From Ulva prolifera (Eukaryota; Chlorophyta; Ulvophyceae; Ulvales; Ulvaceae), in assembly GCA_023078555.1 (NCBI GenBank), contig CM041200.1, positions 620,001 through 684,000 of the forward strand: DNA of 64,000 bases, written 5' to 3'. The notes below the pieces were generated by a model, which saw only the letters and a program-made list of their open reading frames with translations, was not told the DNA's origin and made no database searches. Both the position numbers and the translations under genes were made by a program. Of the stretch, positions 54,269 to 64,000 are shown one piece after another; position 1 is the stretch's first letter, and the number at the start of each line of letters is the position of its first letter.

Positions 54269-54863
54269 TCGTTGTGATGTTCTGTCTTGATTTCAAGTTT
54301 CCGAGTCTGTACTGTAATACCTTCTACATATATACTTTTGAGCGAATACATGACTCAGGTAGCTGCAATAATCATCGTGCAGTTGGTTAATGCCCTGAAA
54401 GCATCCCAAAGGAGAAGCAGAAACATGCTCCTCGATCATCTAGTGATAACTGTTCTTGCCTGCATGTCCTTGCTGTTGATTGTCACGCTGAAACACAAGA
54501 AATGTAGACTGAATGCGTTCATGATCGCAGCAATTTCAGGAGCGTGCAAAATGCCACACGGCGAAGAGCTGCAGCCCCATTCATACTCACACATCCTCTA
54601 CAATCGGAAACTGCAAGTGGTACTGTGCCGATCCCTCTGAGCAAAACTATGACGGACTGTCTGTCTTCCTGCTGCAATGCTGTGTGGCACTGTATTGCAT
54701 GCTGTGCTGCACAGAAATTACATTGGCGCTATGCATCTACAAATAAGGAGGTTCAAAAGACAGCACATATTCTACATACGCCTAATGGCAGCGGCTACGG
54801 CAGGCAAATGTGAGATGACGTAGTCATGACGCACAGAAGCATAAACATGCAGAGCATCATTGT
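54269..54863. other. Spacer between convergent genes, no gene seen
   Basis: PP2A B56 and the alpha/beta-hydrolase converge here, so this holds both 3' UTRs. No coding frame is supported. Confidence 0.35.
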
Positions 54864-56617
54864 CTATGATTGCAATCTTCTTAGCCAAGGCAAAAGGTGT
54901 TGATGCACAGTCTCCGGATTGTCATCTTGGGCGCCTACGGCATGTATAGCATTGTTGTCAAACAAGGTCCACCCATAATTCATGCACCATTGCTTGGGGA
55001 ACTGTATGTCTGAATGCACAGCAATAGCGTGCAAAGCAGGCATGTTGAGTATAAAAGGATAGTCACAGCCGTGGACTCGTACAGTGGCCAGTGTTCTTCA
55101 AAAGCTCAAAGGTGACATTCGGCTTGCTGCTCGGCAAGTTCATAAAGAATTTGCCTACTGGTCCCTGTAACAAATTGCTAGCAATTGACACTTGCCAAAG
55201 GAAAGACTTCAAGGCGAGGTGCACAGATGAACATGTGGACAAACGGGATGGTGGCGGGGCACACATCCACTGGCGTAAGCACATCCGAGTCGCCCCAAAG
55301 CACCAGGACTGGAACATCTAGCTCCTCCATCAAGTCTTCAGGCTTAGGTCCCGGTGGCCCAGTCAGAACCGAAACAAGGACTGCCAGTGCGTTTGGATCA
55401 TCTGCTGGCTTGCAAATAAGGTCTACCAGTTCATCATCCACAGCCGTGGAGTTAATGTACACCGATCTTAGCACTTCTCGCACGTTTTCTGCTGTCCGGA
55501 ACGAATTGAACAGGCGTGCTGCAATAATCTCGATTTTTAGGACTATGTCCAATAGAAGGAAAAGTGGGTACACCAGCCGGATGCGCCAGTCGTCCATCCT
55601 CGCCTTGTTATTCATCCCACCTTCAGCGCCGTTCCTGATTTTCAGATGTAAAAATTTTAAATCTACAAATCTGCTTGCTCATGGCATTGGATGTAGATGC
55701 AACCTTGTCACCCATGCACAGTGTTGCTTTGCTGCCTGCGTCTTTGCTGCTCAATAACATATGCCTGGAGGCGATCTGTCCCACATGAGCAAGGGACAGC
55801 GCCACAGAGGCACAGGAGTGTGACCACACCCGCACAGTTGATCAGTGCAACACCGCAGGGCTGCGGCGCATCACCGTCATCACGCCTGGATTTGGCTGCC
55901 TGAAGACTGACGAGACTGCCAATGCTGTTGCCAACGAGCACAAATGGCTGATCAACGAATTCTTTTGAGAAATCAGAAAGCAAGTCAGCCCAGAGTTCAA
56001 TTGTGTAGTTCATCAACGATTTTTCAGAGGCACCAAATCCTAACAAGTCGATGGCATATACCTGCACAACACCTGGCACACTTCAAACTATGTACTCTTT
56101 AAGGCCCGGAGCGGCAGAGCTGCAGCAAGGCCCTGAAAGTTATCACGTATATACCTGATGGCTTTTGGATAGCTCTGGGATGTTCTTCCGCCATTGTCCA
56201 CAGCTGGCGCCAAATCCGTGCACCAGAATAACAGGAGGCCCACAACCTGCCACCTGCAATCCCGTTGCACAAATCATCAACGTGTCATCACGCCAAGGCA
56301 CATCACAAGTTGATTTACTTGGGCGTGCAAGCTTCTGTCTCCACAAGGCTGTCGGTCTTTGGGCATGAGTTCGTGCTGTGATCGCGGAATTTGCCCGACT
56401 CCGGATGCAATGCGTGCGGACTCACCGCATAATTCACCTCATGATCACGGCCATTGTGGTTCCAGTTCCACAAGTGGGTTTCCCAGGGTCGGCTTTGTTC
56501 AGGCGTCTCTGTGGATTTCTCTGCGCGGCATTTTATGGGTTGCAACAGTCTATGCTTGCATCTGCTGCACGTCTGCTGCATACGGGAACTCACATACGAC
56601 GACCATGCGACAGCCAT
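54864..56617 (-). CDS. Alpha/beta-hydrolase, probably plastid (pheophytinase/epoxide-hydrolase-like)
   Basis: Exons 56617-56426, 56253-56155, 56061-55830, 55620-55265, 55164-55083 and 54934-54864 agree in phase and give 343 residues. Residues 1-45 are Ser/Arg/Gln-rich and look like a transit peptide. The hydrolase fold shows the oxyanion segment V-H-G-F-G-A, the nucleophile elbow G-N-S-I-G-S, the acid in L-W-G-D-S-D-V-L-T-P and the catalytic His in N-T-G-H-C. The order E-x-N-Y-A, G-P-P-V-I-L-V-H-G-F-G-A-S, W-R-K-N-I-P-E-L fits the plant/cyanobacterial group that includes pheophytinase-like esterases. Substrate cannot be told from sequence. The exon 5 to 6 junction splits the Cys codon beside the catalytic His, so the last 71-nt exon is easily missed. 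The acceptor of exon 4 (GCTGAAG) is atypical. Confidence 0.88.
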
Positions 56618-57233
56618 TGTACAGTTGGAGACATAGACTGCCCTCGCATTGGCGTATAGAGTGCTGCGGCTGACAGCGCTATGTGTAGACTGTGCGCAGG
56701 CAGCAATGAGCAGCTCCAGCCATCAGCGCAGAGGTCGGGAGTCTGAGCGTTTGAAACCATGTTGCGTAGGCGGCACTCGTGAGAGTTGTGGATAGTGCAT
56801 GCCGTGCAAGGTCAGACGTGCATGTCGGTGACGACTGGTTGAGACAGTATAACGCATGCAGCACTGATCCGGATCAGAGAAACAGCACATACCGTGTGCT
56901 GCCAGCATCACTCAAGAGTTCTGTCGAATGTCCGTGAATCTTTCTGCACACAGCAAGATGACGTGAAGGTGTAGCGACGTCGTACAGTCATGCGACAAAC
57001 GTGCTCCGAGAAATCCTCAAACTGTGGGCAGCGGTACCAGCTGACGTACCTGATGCCAATATTCCCATACGCTACATACTGCTTGGTAACTGGGTTGTCA
57101 GCGGTATCAGATTGCGTGACTACAGATAGTGCACGGTCGTACTATGCGGTGCCCACTTTCCTGTGACTGCATCCCTTTCTGGACGTTGCGAATGCATCAA
57201 AATTTTACCTGCTTCGGGTTCCATACACAATGA
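56618..57233. other. Intergenic region, no gene seen
   Basis: Lies between the divergent starts of the hydrolase (-) and snurportin (+). Presumably it holds both promoters; no motif was assigned. Confidence 0.35.
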
Positions 57234-59185
57234 GATGGATACCCGAGAACCTTTGATTGGCGACAGAGGCGCAAACGAGTCATCTTACGGACACTATTGG
57301 AGTTGCCTGGCGCTGCCGTTCGCCTGTTGCCTGCTGCTTTTTATCTGGCCGTGCACGTTCTGCTGTGAACGTGCGCCATCTCAAGACCATGCTTGATAAT
57401 CGTCGGAACTTTGCCCAATTCTCTGGTGCTGTTAGGCATCAGGAAAGGCGCAGGCAAGCTTTCTTTGCAAATTCTAAACGCCTCAGGGAAGAAGCTCTGG
57501 ACCGGGCAAGGAACGTTATCAAAGCTCAAGATTCTGATGACGATGAAGTGTGCTCCCTATGCCTGTGCATGAGATGATTCCAACTGCGGGCGAAGCGAAT
57601 CTGTTTTCATCGGCATCAGCTGTTGCCGAGTGCTCGACTCTCCGGTGGTCTTTTGAACCAGAAATGGTCCAGGCTTTCGTTCAGAGGGGATTGCCAACAA
57701 TGGATACAAATCTCATTGTGCCATCAATGCCATGGCTGCAGATGGAAGATGGCAGCCCTGCGGACCGGCCTGCTGATTCAGTTGCGAAGTCCACATTCAA
57801 CAGGGGCAAGCAGATCATGAGCTACTATGCGAATCTTTTGATGACATACGAATGGATGGTGGGGCTTCCGGAGGACCTCGGCCCTGAATGGCGAGTGCTT
57901 GCACGTCCAGAAGGAAAGCGCTGCTTGATCATTGCCAGTAGGTTTGCTTCGCAGAGATTCTGCCTGACAAATTTTGTCCTCAATGAATATAAAGCTTGTA
58001 GCAATGCTGTGTCCGCCATTCATGTGATCTACTATGCTGTTCTGGGCCTTGACCAGCATCCTCCGCCCTGTGGACTTGCCGCCGCCAAGCAGCTCTGAGC
58101 CATCAACCACAGCTAAGCTTTGTGGTAAACCTTTCCTACAGAAATCATGATGCGTTTATCATCTGGTGCAGGGGCAGAACGGTCTCCCGCATGCAGAGTG
58201 GCAGGGTTCTCCATGTATTTCCTTCAGCACTTCCAAATGGGTCCGCCAAGAGTAAGAAGCAAAGCAGCGCCGTGTTCTCCATATTTGATTCAGTGTTCCA
58301 CGAGGCTGACCACACATACTACATCGTGGACGTGCTAGCATGGAATGGGGTGCATCTATGTGCGTCGGATGTTGACTTCCGCATGCCGTGGGCGCGAGGC
58401 CACTTTGAGGCCTCCCCAGCTGCCCGCGAGCCTTTCCCGGGACACCGCTTCCGCATGCGCATGTGCGAAATGCATCTGTGCAACGAGGCCGGTATGTGCG
58501 ACAATGCAGGAACCTGCAGCATGGCAGCAAACGCGATGCGATTCCATGTGTGCTGTGCAGGCATGGCGTCTGCGTACAGTGGTGTGACTCCATATGCGAA
58601 GGACGGGCTGCTCTTTCTGCATGGCAGGTCACCATACACGGTCGGAGAAGCCGCAAGCAGCCCCTTGGCACTTCGCTGGAAGGATGCGTCCTGCAGCCGG
58701 TGGCCCATCGACACAAACCCGGACAACTCAGTGCAGACCGACCAGCATGTGGTGCGAACCAATGCACCCAATCACATCTGACACAATCGTGGCGCATGTA
58801 TGAGCGCACAGTCTGCCGTCTACACTGGCAGCTGTCTCTACAGGTGCTGGCATATCGTGGGCAGGGTGAGCTGGTGACCGGAGATGCAGGAGGCGTGATT
58901 GTGCTTGGCCAGCTGCCAAAGGCTGTGCTGCAGCAATGTGGAGACACACTGAAGCCTGGCACACTGCTCAAGTTCAAGGTTGGTACTGGGGGATTTTTCT
59001 GGGATGATACCGGGAACATTTGCGGCGCAGACTTGCACCTTGCTGGGGTTGCCAACCAGATCCGCAAGGCGGACCTGTACTCACGCATAGTCTTCCAGTG
59101 GCAGCTTCGCACTCATCAGGTCAGCATGCAGACCCTAGTGGACCGTGTGCAGCACGTGCTGGCACAGTGTGGCGATTCGCAATAA
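57234..59185 (+). CDS. SNUPN: Snurportin-1 (m3G-cap snRNP import adaptor)
   Basis: Carries assembled U snRNPs into the nucleus by binding their trimethylguanosine cap and importin beta. Recognised parts: an N-terminal IBB-like stretch (Q-E-R-R-R-Q-A-F-F-A-N-S-K-R-L-R-E-E-A-L-D-R-A-R, about 57,434-57,520), then Y-A-N-L-L-M-T-Y-E-W-M, L-P-E-D-L-G-P-E-W-R-V, P-x-G-K-R-C-L-I-I-A-S-R at the start of the cap-binding domain, H-T-Y-Y-I-V-D-V-L-A-W-N-G, D-F-R-x-x-W and K-D-G-L-L-F-L-H. Exons supported by phase: one ending 57547, one from about 57,670 to 57941, 58172-58491, 58561 to about 58,752, and 58842-59185. The first exon and its ATG are unsure (57234 or a later ATG). It is about 70 residues longer at the C-terminal side than needed for the core. 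Cap-stacking Trp residues cannot be confirmed by eye. Confidence 0.87.
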
Positions 59186-59541
59186 CTTCGGGCTGAAATG
59201 ACGCATGTTAGAATGTGCATCGGCAATGTAGTTGATCAGAATGTTCCATAGGGCTTTCCATTGGGTCAACCAGTGTCTGCACCATGCAGTCAGTGCTCAA
59301 ATACATCTCGGCTGGTGAGAATCGTATCGCACAGAGAAATTGCTTGCACATTACCTTGAGTGGGGAGGGCGAGACCGCGCTGTACTTGACATATGTGTTC
59401 ATGAGCAAGACACTCATTTCTGCGTGCATTGGGTAACTGCATGCACGTCCGATGTTTGCAGTTGACGTATGTCCAAAGATTCTTAATGTCTACAATTGAC
59501 ATTTGCGTTCAGTGGCCTGTGAAAACTACCAATTGCGTCAA
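59186..59541. other. Spacer between snurportin-1 and TGS1
   Basis: 356 bp between two convergent genes; holds both 3' ends. No gene seen. Confidence 0.4.
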
Positions 59542-61051
59542 TTACAGTGATGTCACATGACAGTACAGGGTGGCGCTCTTGAGCTTCCCGTTGAGCGCGT
59601 TCCGCTCCAGGCACAGCGGCACAATCCGATATCCAGGCACGTCAATGCACTCTACAAGGGAGGAGACAGATGTGTTCCTGGGGAGATATACTGCTAGGTT
59701 TGGAGTCTCTTTTGCGGCAGGCACCTGCTGTGCCAATGAACGTGTACTCAAGCATGTGCAGGCAAATGCAATGCACTCCCTTACGCTCCTGCAAGCAGAC
59801 AACCCATGTTTGCTACTTGGCTGGTGCACACATGCTGCTGAGTTCCTAAGGACGGTATGGCTGCTGCATACCTGCCAAGGCCTTGGATGGGTATCGTAGC
59901 ATCAAATCCAGTGCTTCCGTTGATGCCAGGGCCACCCCAAGGAGGTGACAGGAACACGACGTCGACAGGCTCAAGGTGTGCCTCGAAAACGTCCCCATGT
60001 ATCCATGTGATCCCTTGCGCCACCCCATACACCTCACAGTTGCGCATGGCCATGCATATTTGCTCATGATCAATTTCACATGCCAATACCTGCAGGCATG
60101 CCGTGCTCACAATGTCAGGCTGTGCTATCAACAAAATGAGATGTTGCCAGACAAGCTTCTTTGGTAGCACTGCACGCTACACTTGAAGACAAGGTAGGTA
60201 ATTGCTCTGTTGCGCATGATTCACGGGGACACGGCCGAAGCGGCGGTGGCATGTGTGCAAAGCAATCAATAGCAGCGAGGAGCTCAGGGTCACACCTTTT
60301 CGAAAGTAGCTGCAAATTGTATTGTGTTGCCTCCGCATCCACAAAATGCATCTAAAACCGAAGCTCCCCCCCGAAGCATGGCTGCATGATGCTTTGCGAT
60401 GACTTCGGGTGTGACAGAAAACAAACTCTTCTCATTCAGCACGACCCCGTGGCTCCACCTGGAAAACAAGCTGTATCGAAGAACCCAGTAGCGCTCCACA
60501 TCTTTGGGCAAGTCACCTTTCTTGCATGGAGAGAACCGAACATGAGCGGGAGATAACGGGGCAACCTTGTCCGTTTCAACCTGGGGGATGTTGCTGTGTC
60601 CCAGTGCATCCGATATCGTAGAAGCAGATCCCTGGGGTGTCGTGTGTATACATTCAATTGGCTGTTCGCCGCGCCTGCTGCTTGCATGCAACCATGGCTG
60701 TGCAATGCCAAGTCGCACATAGTACTCAACAGTCTCATCTGCAGTGAACGGCTCACTTGGCGCCTCCCAGGATGTGACACCTTCAAAGCTGTTGTAGAAA
60801 TAGTACTTGCAGCTGTCTGGATCAAATGCTTGCTTCCATGCTGTTTGATTTGCCGGAGCTGCTGTGATTTTGCCTGATGCTGCAGCACTCGATACAGGCT
60901 TGCAGCGTTGCGCTTTGTCTTGGTGAGTCCAGCGATTGTTGGCCCACCCGACTAGTCCAATGTCCCTAACTCTGTGGTCGACTATCAGGAAGGGTGCGTA
61001 GTATTCATGGTCGCCCTCCGGCACCATTTCTTGCACTGTTGCAACAACCAT
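59542..61051 (-). CDS. TGS1: Trimethylguanosine synthase TGS1
   Basis: Methylates the m7G cap of snRNAs and snoRNAs to m2,2,7G using S-adenosylmethionine. Exons 61051-60296, 60089-59872 and 59788-59542 agree in phase and give 406 residues. Residues 80-105 form a WW-like motif (Y-Y-F-Y-N-S-F-E-G-V-T-S-W-E-A-P), also seen in plant TGS1. The methyltransferase core has Y-W-x-x-R-Y-x-L-F-S-R, W-F/S-V-T-P-E-x-I-A, motif I V-L-D-A-F-C-G-C-G-G-N-T-I-Q-F-A, the acidic C-E-I-D-H of motif II, V-Y-G-V-A, and the catalytic S-P-P-W-G-G-P. It ends with V-Y-L-P-R-N and the N-G-K-L-K-S-A-T-L-Y strand. An upstream exon is possible because the frame is open before the ATG at 61051. It faces snurportin-1, the reader of the mark it makes. 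Confidence 0.94.
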
Positions 61052-61677
61052 TCCGCGAGTGCAGGCCAGATCAATACAAATGCCACTGCATTGTTCACCT
61101 TGATGAAATTCTTAACGTTTCTTGCGTGCCATGCTCTTATCCCGCCAAATTCAACAAGAGATTGTTCCAGATATGCTTTCGTCGAACCTTGCGCGATGTC
61201 TCCGCAAGCTACTGGCCCGAGACGAACTTAAGAAATGGAAGCTTGGCAAAGATGTGTGAAGCAGGACTTGTTGGTGCATGCGCGGCGGTAGTGCTCGTGC
61301 TGTGCGTGGCGGCAGTGCTTGCCTCGGCGAGAGCGTGCACAGCAACGGCTAAATCGCATTGAAGTCAGTGTCAGTACACATACACAGCTGTGCATACAGG
61401 CGCCAGTCCATCCATATAGAATGAAACTAGAAAGCCTGTATGATTAGATGATAAGTTAGATTCTGATAATTATTTATATCCTTGGCAACTGACTATGCTC
61501 CACAATTGTCGTTATTTACACACATACGAACTCCGCACAATTATAATTAAACACAAAGTTTTTCATATGATATAGTAATAAATTTTATGAAAATTGTAAG
61601 TTTTTGTCGAAATAAGTGTTTGTGAGAAGCACTGCTTGCACTGCTATATGCATATAGGTACATCTTGAAAGTCATAA
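61052..61677. other. Upstream of TGS1, with an AT-rich stretch
   Basis: 61,430-61,620 is clearly more AT-rich than its surroundings (many AATTAT and AAATTT runs). A short plus frame at 61,247-61,362 is hydrophobic (V-V-L-V-L-C-V-A-A-V-L-A) but has no gene context. Confidence 0.35.
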
Positions 61678-62700
61678 TCAGCGATGTACACATGACTTGC
61701 CATCACAGTATCCGAGGGATTGGTGCTCGGGCACATTTCTGCACAAAGAAGTGCCGGTGCTTGTTTGCTGCAGCATGGCACAGATGGCCTTTCCCCACAT
61801 AAGCCACTTCCAATTGGTGCATCTGCTGCCGCAGCTCTGCAAATGCATTGGAACCCAATTTGTGTCAGTGGAGCTGATTCCCACGCATTCATTTCTTGCC
61901 GTGCCCAGTCATAGCATGGATATCGCGTAATGGGATGTACATTGTTCACTTGTAGCCTGCGTGATCTCCTCAGCTTGCTTTTGTTCGTTTGGTGCACTGC
62001 CCTGGCAGGGATCGTCATGGTACTGTCCATAGCAAGATCACGCTGGGGTGCACGCAATCGGATAAGTGCTTCACACAAATGGTGACTGTGGTGACCCTGT
62101 CCTCTACACAAGATCCGAACGATGATTCCTCATAGGTCAGGAATACTTCTCCTTCAACAATGTCAAAGCATTTCAATATACAGACTGCCTTCACCCGGCC
62201 ACGAATTTCCAGGGTGATGTAGATATACAAGGGCCTGTGTATGAGTGCAAGTGACAGCCCATCTAAAACAGGTGTGGAGCCGTACGAATAAACATTGCTG
62301 GTCTGAAGACATTTTGCAATATGAGTATGATATAGACGACAATATAGATGTTATTTACCACTGATCAATTCAACGACAGTTCAGCTGTGCCCTAGCTAAA
62401 TGCTGGACAGAGCTCCAGAGCATCACTCACTGCTGCAACTGATTATGGCTGGAAGCCCCACTTAACGCGGGTCTACATAGTGCAGAGTGAATCGCATCAT
62501 GCTCGTTACATTTGATGCCACAACGGTGTTTGCATTGAAGCTTTCATGCGGACAAGATGCCACGGCAACAGCAACCACTGTACCTCTTTCAGAACGGGCC
62601 AGGTTTCTGCTTTCTGTGGTGCCAGATAACAGTATGCAGCTTGAACACCCCGGTGTGGTCCAAGGATTTGGATGTATCAACGTCCCCATGGATACATGCA
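61678..62700 (-). CDS. Unknown protein, at least two exons around a repeated intron
   Basis: Two adjoining exons are well supported. One ends at 62510 with ...T-V-V-A-S-N before a GTAACG donor; its start is unclear, perhaps near 62,700. The next runs from 62302 (after TTCAG) for 70 or more codons with a beta-rich pattern (S-Y-G-S-T-P-V-L-D-G-L-S-L-A-L-I, Y-I-Y-I-T-L-E-I-R-G-R-V-K-A-V-C-I-L-K-C-F-D-I-V-E-G). Both join in phase 0. A further exon may lie at 61,830-61,678 (Cys-rich, stop 61,678, or another frame there). No family recognised. The 207-nt intron between them (62,509-62,303) is the second copy of the sequence found at 15.8-16.0 kb. Confidence 0.45.
62303..62509 (-). repeat. Repeated intron sequence, second copy
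   Basis: 207-nt intron, GTAACG...TCTTCAG, whose last 197 nt match 15,821-16,016. See the entry at 15,821. Confidence 0.75.
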
Positions 62701-63315
62701 ATAACGCATCCGTACTTGAAATAATTGTGGCCTGGACATGCGTATCGCGAAGACCAGCCAGCAGGCACCATCGCCAGCTGCTTTCTTGTGCATGGGCAGC
62801 AGGCCTCTAAGCAGCCAGGTAGCAATAATCTCATATTGCAAGAGCAACATGTCGATTACAGGTGCCATCTTCAAACGCTGGTCCATAATACTGTCACCTA
62901 TGCCCCACCTGCCTGCTGTACACTCACAGTCATGTGCAAAGATAGGGTCCATGACAACATCAGACCAAAGAATTTGCAGTCAACGTGAGTAGCTTCATAG
63001 TCAGTCAGTCACACAATTTGTCAAGTATGCGACGCGACATGCAATTGTACAGAACGCTCGCCTGCCCGCCACATTGTCACCCTAGTGTACTCCCATCTTG
63101 CACCTCCTTCCATCAAGCTGGAGCACATGAAGTAATTGGAAACCTACTCAGCACCAACGCCTGCAGGGGGCTCAGAACCGGAGCATAGTATCAACACTTC
63201 TAAGCAAGCCTAATTAACACTCACGGCACCCGATGCAGAGCTCAAAAAACTGAACTCTCATGCAGGAAGGAGAGTCCAAAAATCTTGACCTCTCACGGCC
63301 AATGTGTGTCGGCTG
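62701..63315. other. Intergenic region, no gene seen
   Basis: Short frames only. The upstream exons of the minus gene at 62 kb may lie here but could not be fixed. Confidence 0.3.
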
Positions 63316-63623
63316 TCAACTGGCAGGCATGCAGGCACAAAAGAAGTCTGCAAGTATCCCAATGCCCTTGCCAGCGGCCTCTGCAACCTCAGCATTGGAG
63401 TAGTCTCCCCGGGCAGCCATGAACCCATGCACTTGGTCATCGAATCGCTGGTACTTGCACTGCGCAGCAAATGGCTTGGTGTCCAAGATGGCCTTGATAT
63501 CCTCCAGTGGATCCTCTGCAGTGGAGATTACGCAAACTGGGCTGACCACCGCCTCTGCCAGCTCCTTGTCCTTTCCAAAAAAGGCTGGATGGCAGCAGGC
63601 AGTGGCCTTGTATACGCCATCAG
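63316..63623 (-). CDS. Dienelactone-hydrolase-like protein, last exon
   Basis: C-terminal exon of an alpha/beta-hydrolase of the dienelactone hydrolase family, cytosolic enzymes acting on lactones or related esters. It begins at an acceptor (TTGATTGCAG, exon from 63623, phase 2) and ends TGA at 63316. Visible: H-P-A-F-F-G, V-V-S-P-V-C-V-I-S-T-A-E-D-P with the presumed acid, and the catalytic-His segment D-D-Q-V-H-G-F-M-A-A-R-G-D-Y. The upstream part with the nucleophile Cys motif was not found in the remaining 377 bp, so it lies in exons beyond the window. Family assignment rests on this exon alone. Confidence 0.75.
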
Positions 63624-64000
63624 CTGCAATCAAGAATTGCAGCATTGTGGAGGTCTCAATGGATAATGCGCAGGTTGGCTGTACTGTGTGCAATGACTGC
63701 TCGGATTATCCGCACAGAAAGCTTGCCAAATTATGGAGGATGTGTATTCTGAAGAGCAAGTAACGGAGAAAACGCAATGGCTTTGCACAGCCACATGCTG
63801 TGCACAATCCGACCAATGCTGACATGCTGTGCACATACACTGACCAGGTCCGACAGGTTCATTCAGAGACCATGCATTCAATACTTGCACCATTACTGTT
63901 TTGAGCGTTACCGTGATGGTGCATGCCTGCGTCAGCCTAGCTTCCATCGAGCTTTACACACAGGGCTGCCATAAGGAGAGGACCACTTGAAAAATGACAG
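63624..64000. other. Intron or unresolved 5' part of the hydrolase gene
   Basis: Expected to be intron of the minus-strand hydrolase. No exon is supported in it. Confidence 0.3.

Overview
The window is nuclear DNA from a flagellated, spliceosomal-intron-bearing eukaryote. Genes are split by short GT-AG introns (often ending in a TGCAG-type acceptor). They include a ciliary transport subunit (IFT70/TTC30), katanin p60, an ER protein disulfide isomerase ending in KDEL, and the paired trimethylguanosine-cap enzymes snurportin-1 and TGS1. An alpha/beta-hydrolase with a possible plastid transit peptide makes an alga plausible, but the sequence alone does not fix the lineage. TAG, TAA and TGA all act as ordinary stops. 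Exon coordinates come from reading-frame and phase agreement and may be off by a base or two where no ORF edge anchors them. Layout: 1-15,012 is a stack of nested mobile elements. A Ty3/gypsy element on the minus strand (pol 1-3,014, running off the left edge; gag 3,021-3,608 plus 10,175-10,651) is split inside gag by a full-length Ty1/copia element (3,609-10,169, target duplication AGCAA). Upstream of gag lie a 573-bp element with terminal inverted repeats and CCCCAA duplications (10,815-11,387) and a second copia copy on the minus strand (11,605-15,007, duplication ACTGT) that has lost 3.16 kb in frame. 15,267-25,074 holds host genes: an unknown protein, the PDI gene with two nested SINE-like insertions in its last intron, and a possible GPI-anchored protein. 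25,075-29,200 is mostly gene-poor and repeat-bearing. 29,200-37,450 is a second copia cluster: an old 5' part, a younger decayed copy, an old 3' part and a small fragment. LINE remnants lie at 37.9 and 39.3-40.2 kb. 41,152-64,000 is gene-rich: a membrane protein, katanin p60 (-), IFT70 (+), a small mitochondrial membrane protein resembling COX7C (-), PP2A B56 (+), an alpha/beta-hydrolase (-), snurportin-1 (+), TGS1 (-), a Cys-containing protein (-) and the end of a dienelactone-hydrolase-like gene (-). How they work together: snurportin-1 binds, and TGS1 makes, the m3G cap of spliceosomal snRNAs, and the two genes face each other tail to tail. Katanin and IFT70 both serve microtubules and cilia. 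Most striking for follow-up are the GT-rich SINE-like family with nested insertion, a ~200-nt sequence that is an intron in one gene and abuts the first codons of another, the in-frame-deleted copia copy with identical-looking LTRs, and the snurportin/TGS1 pairing.
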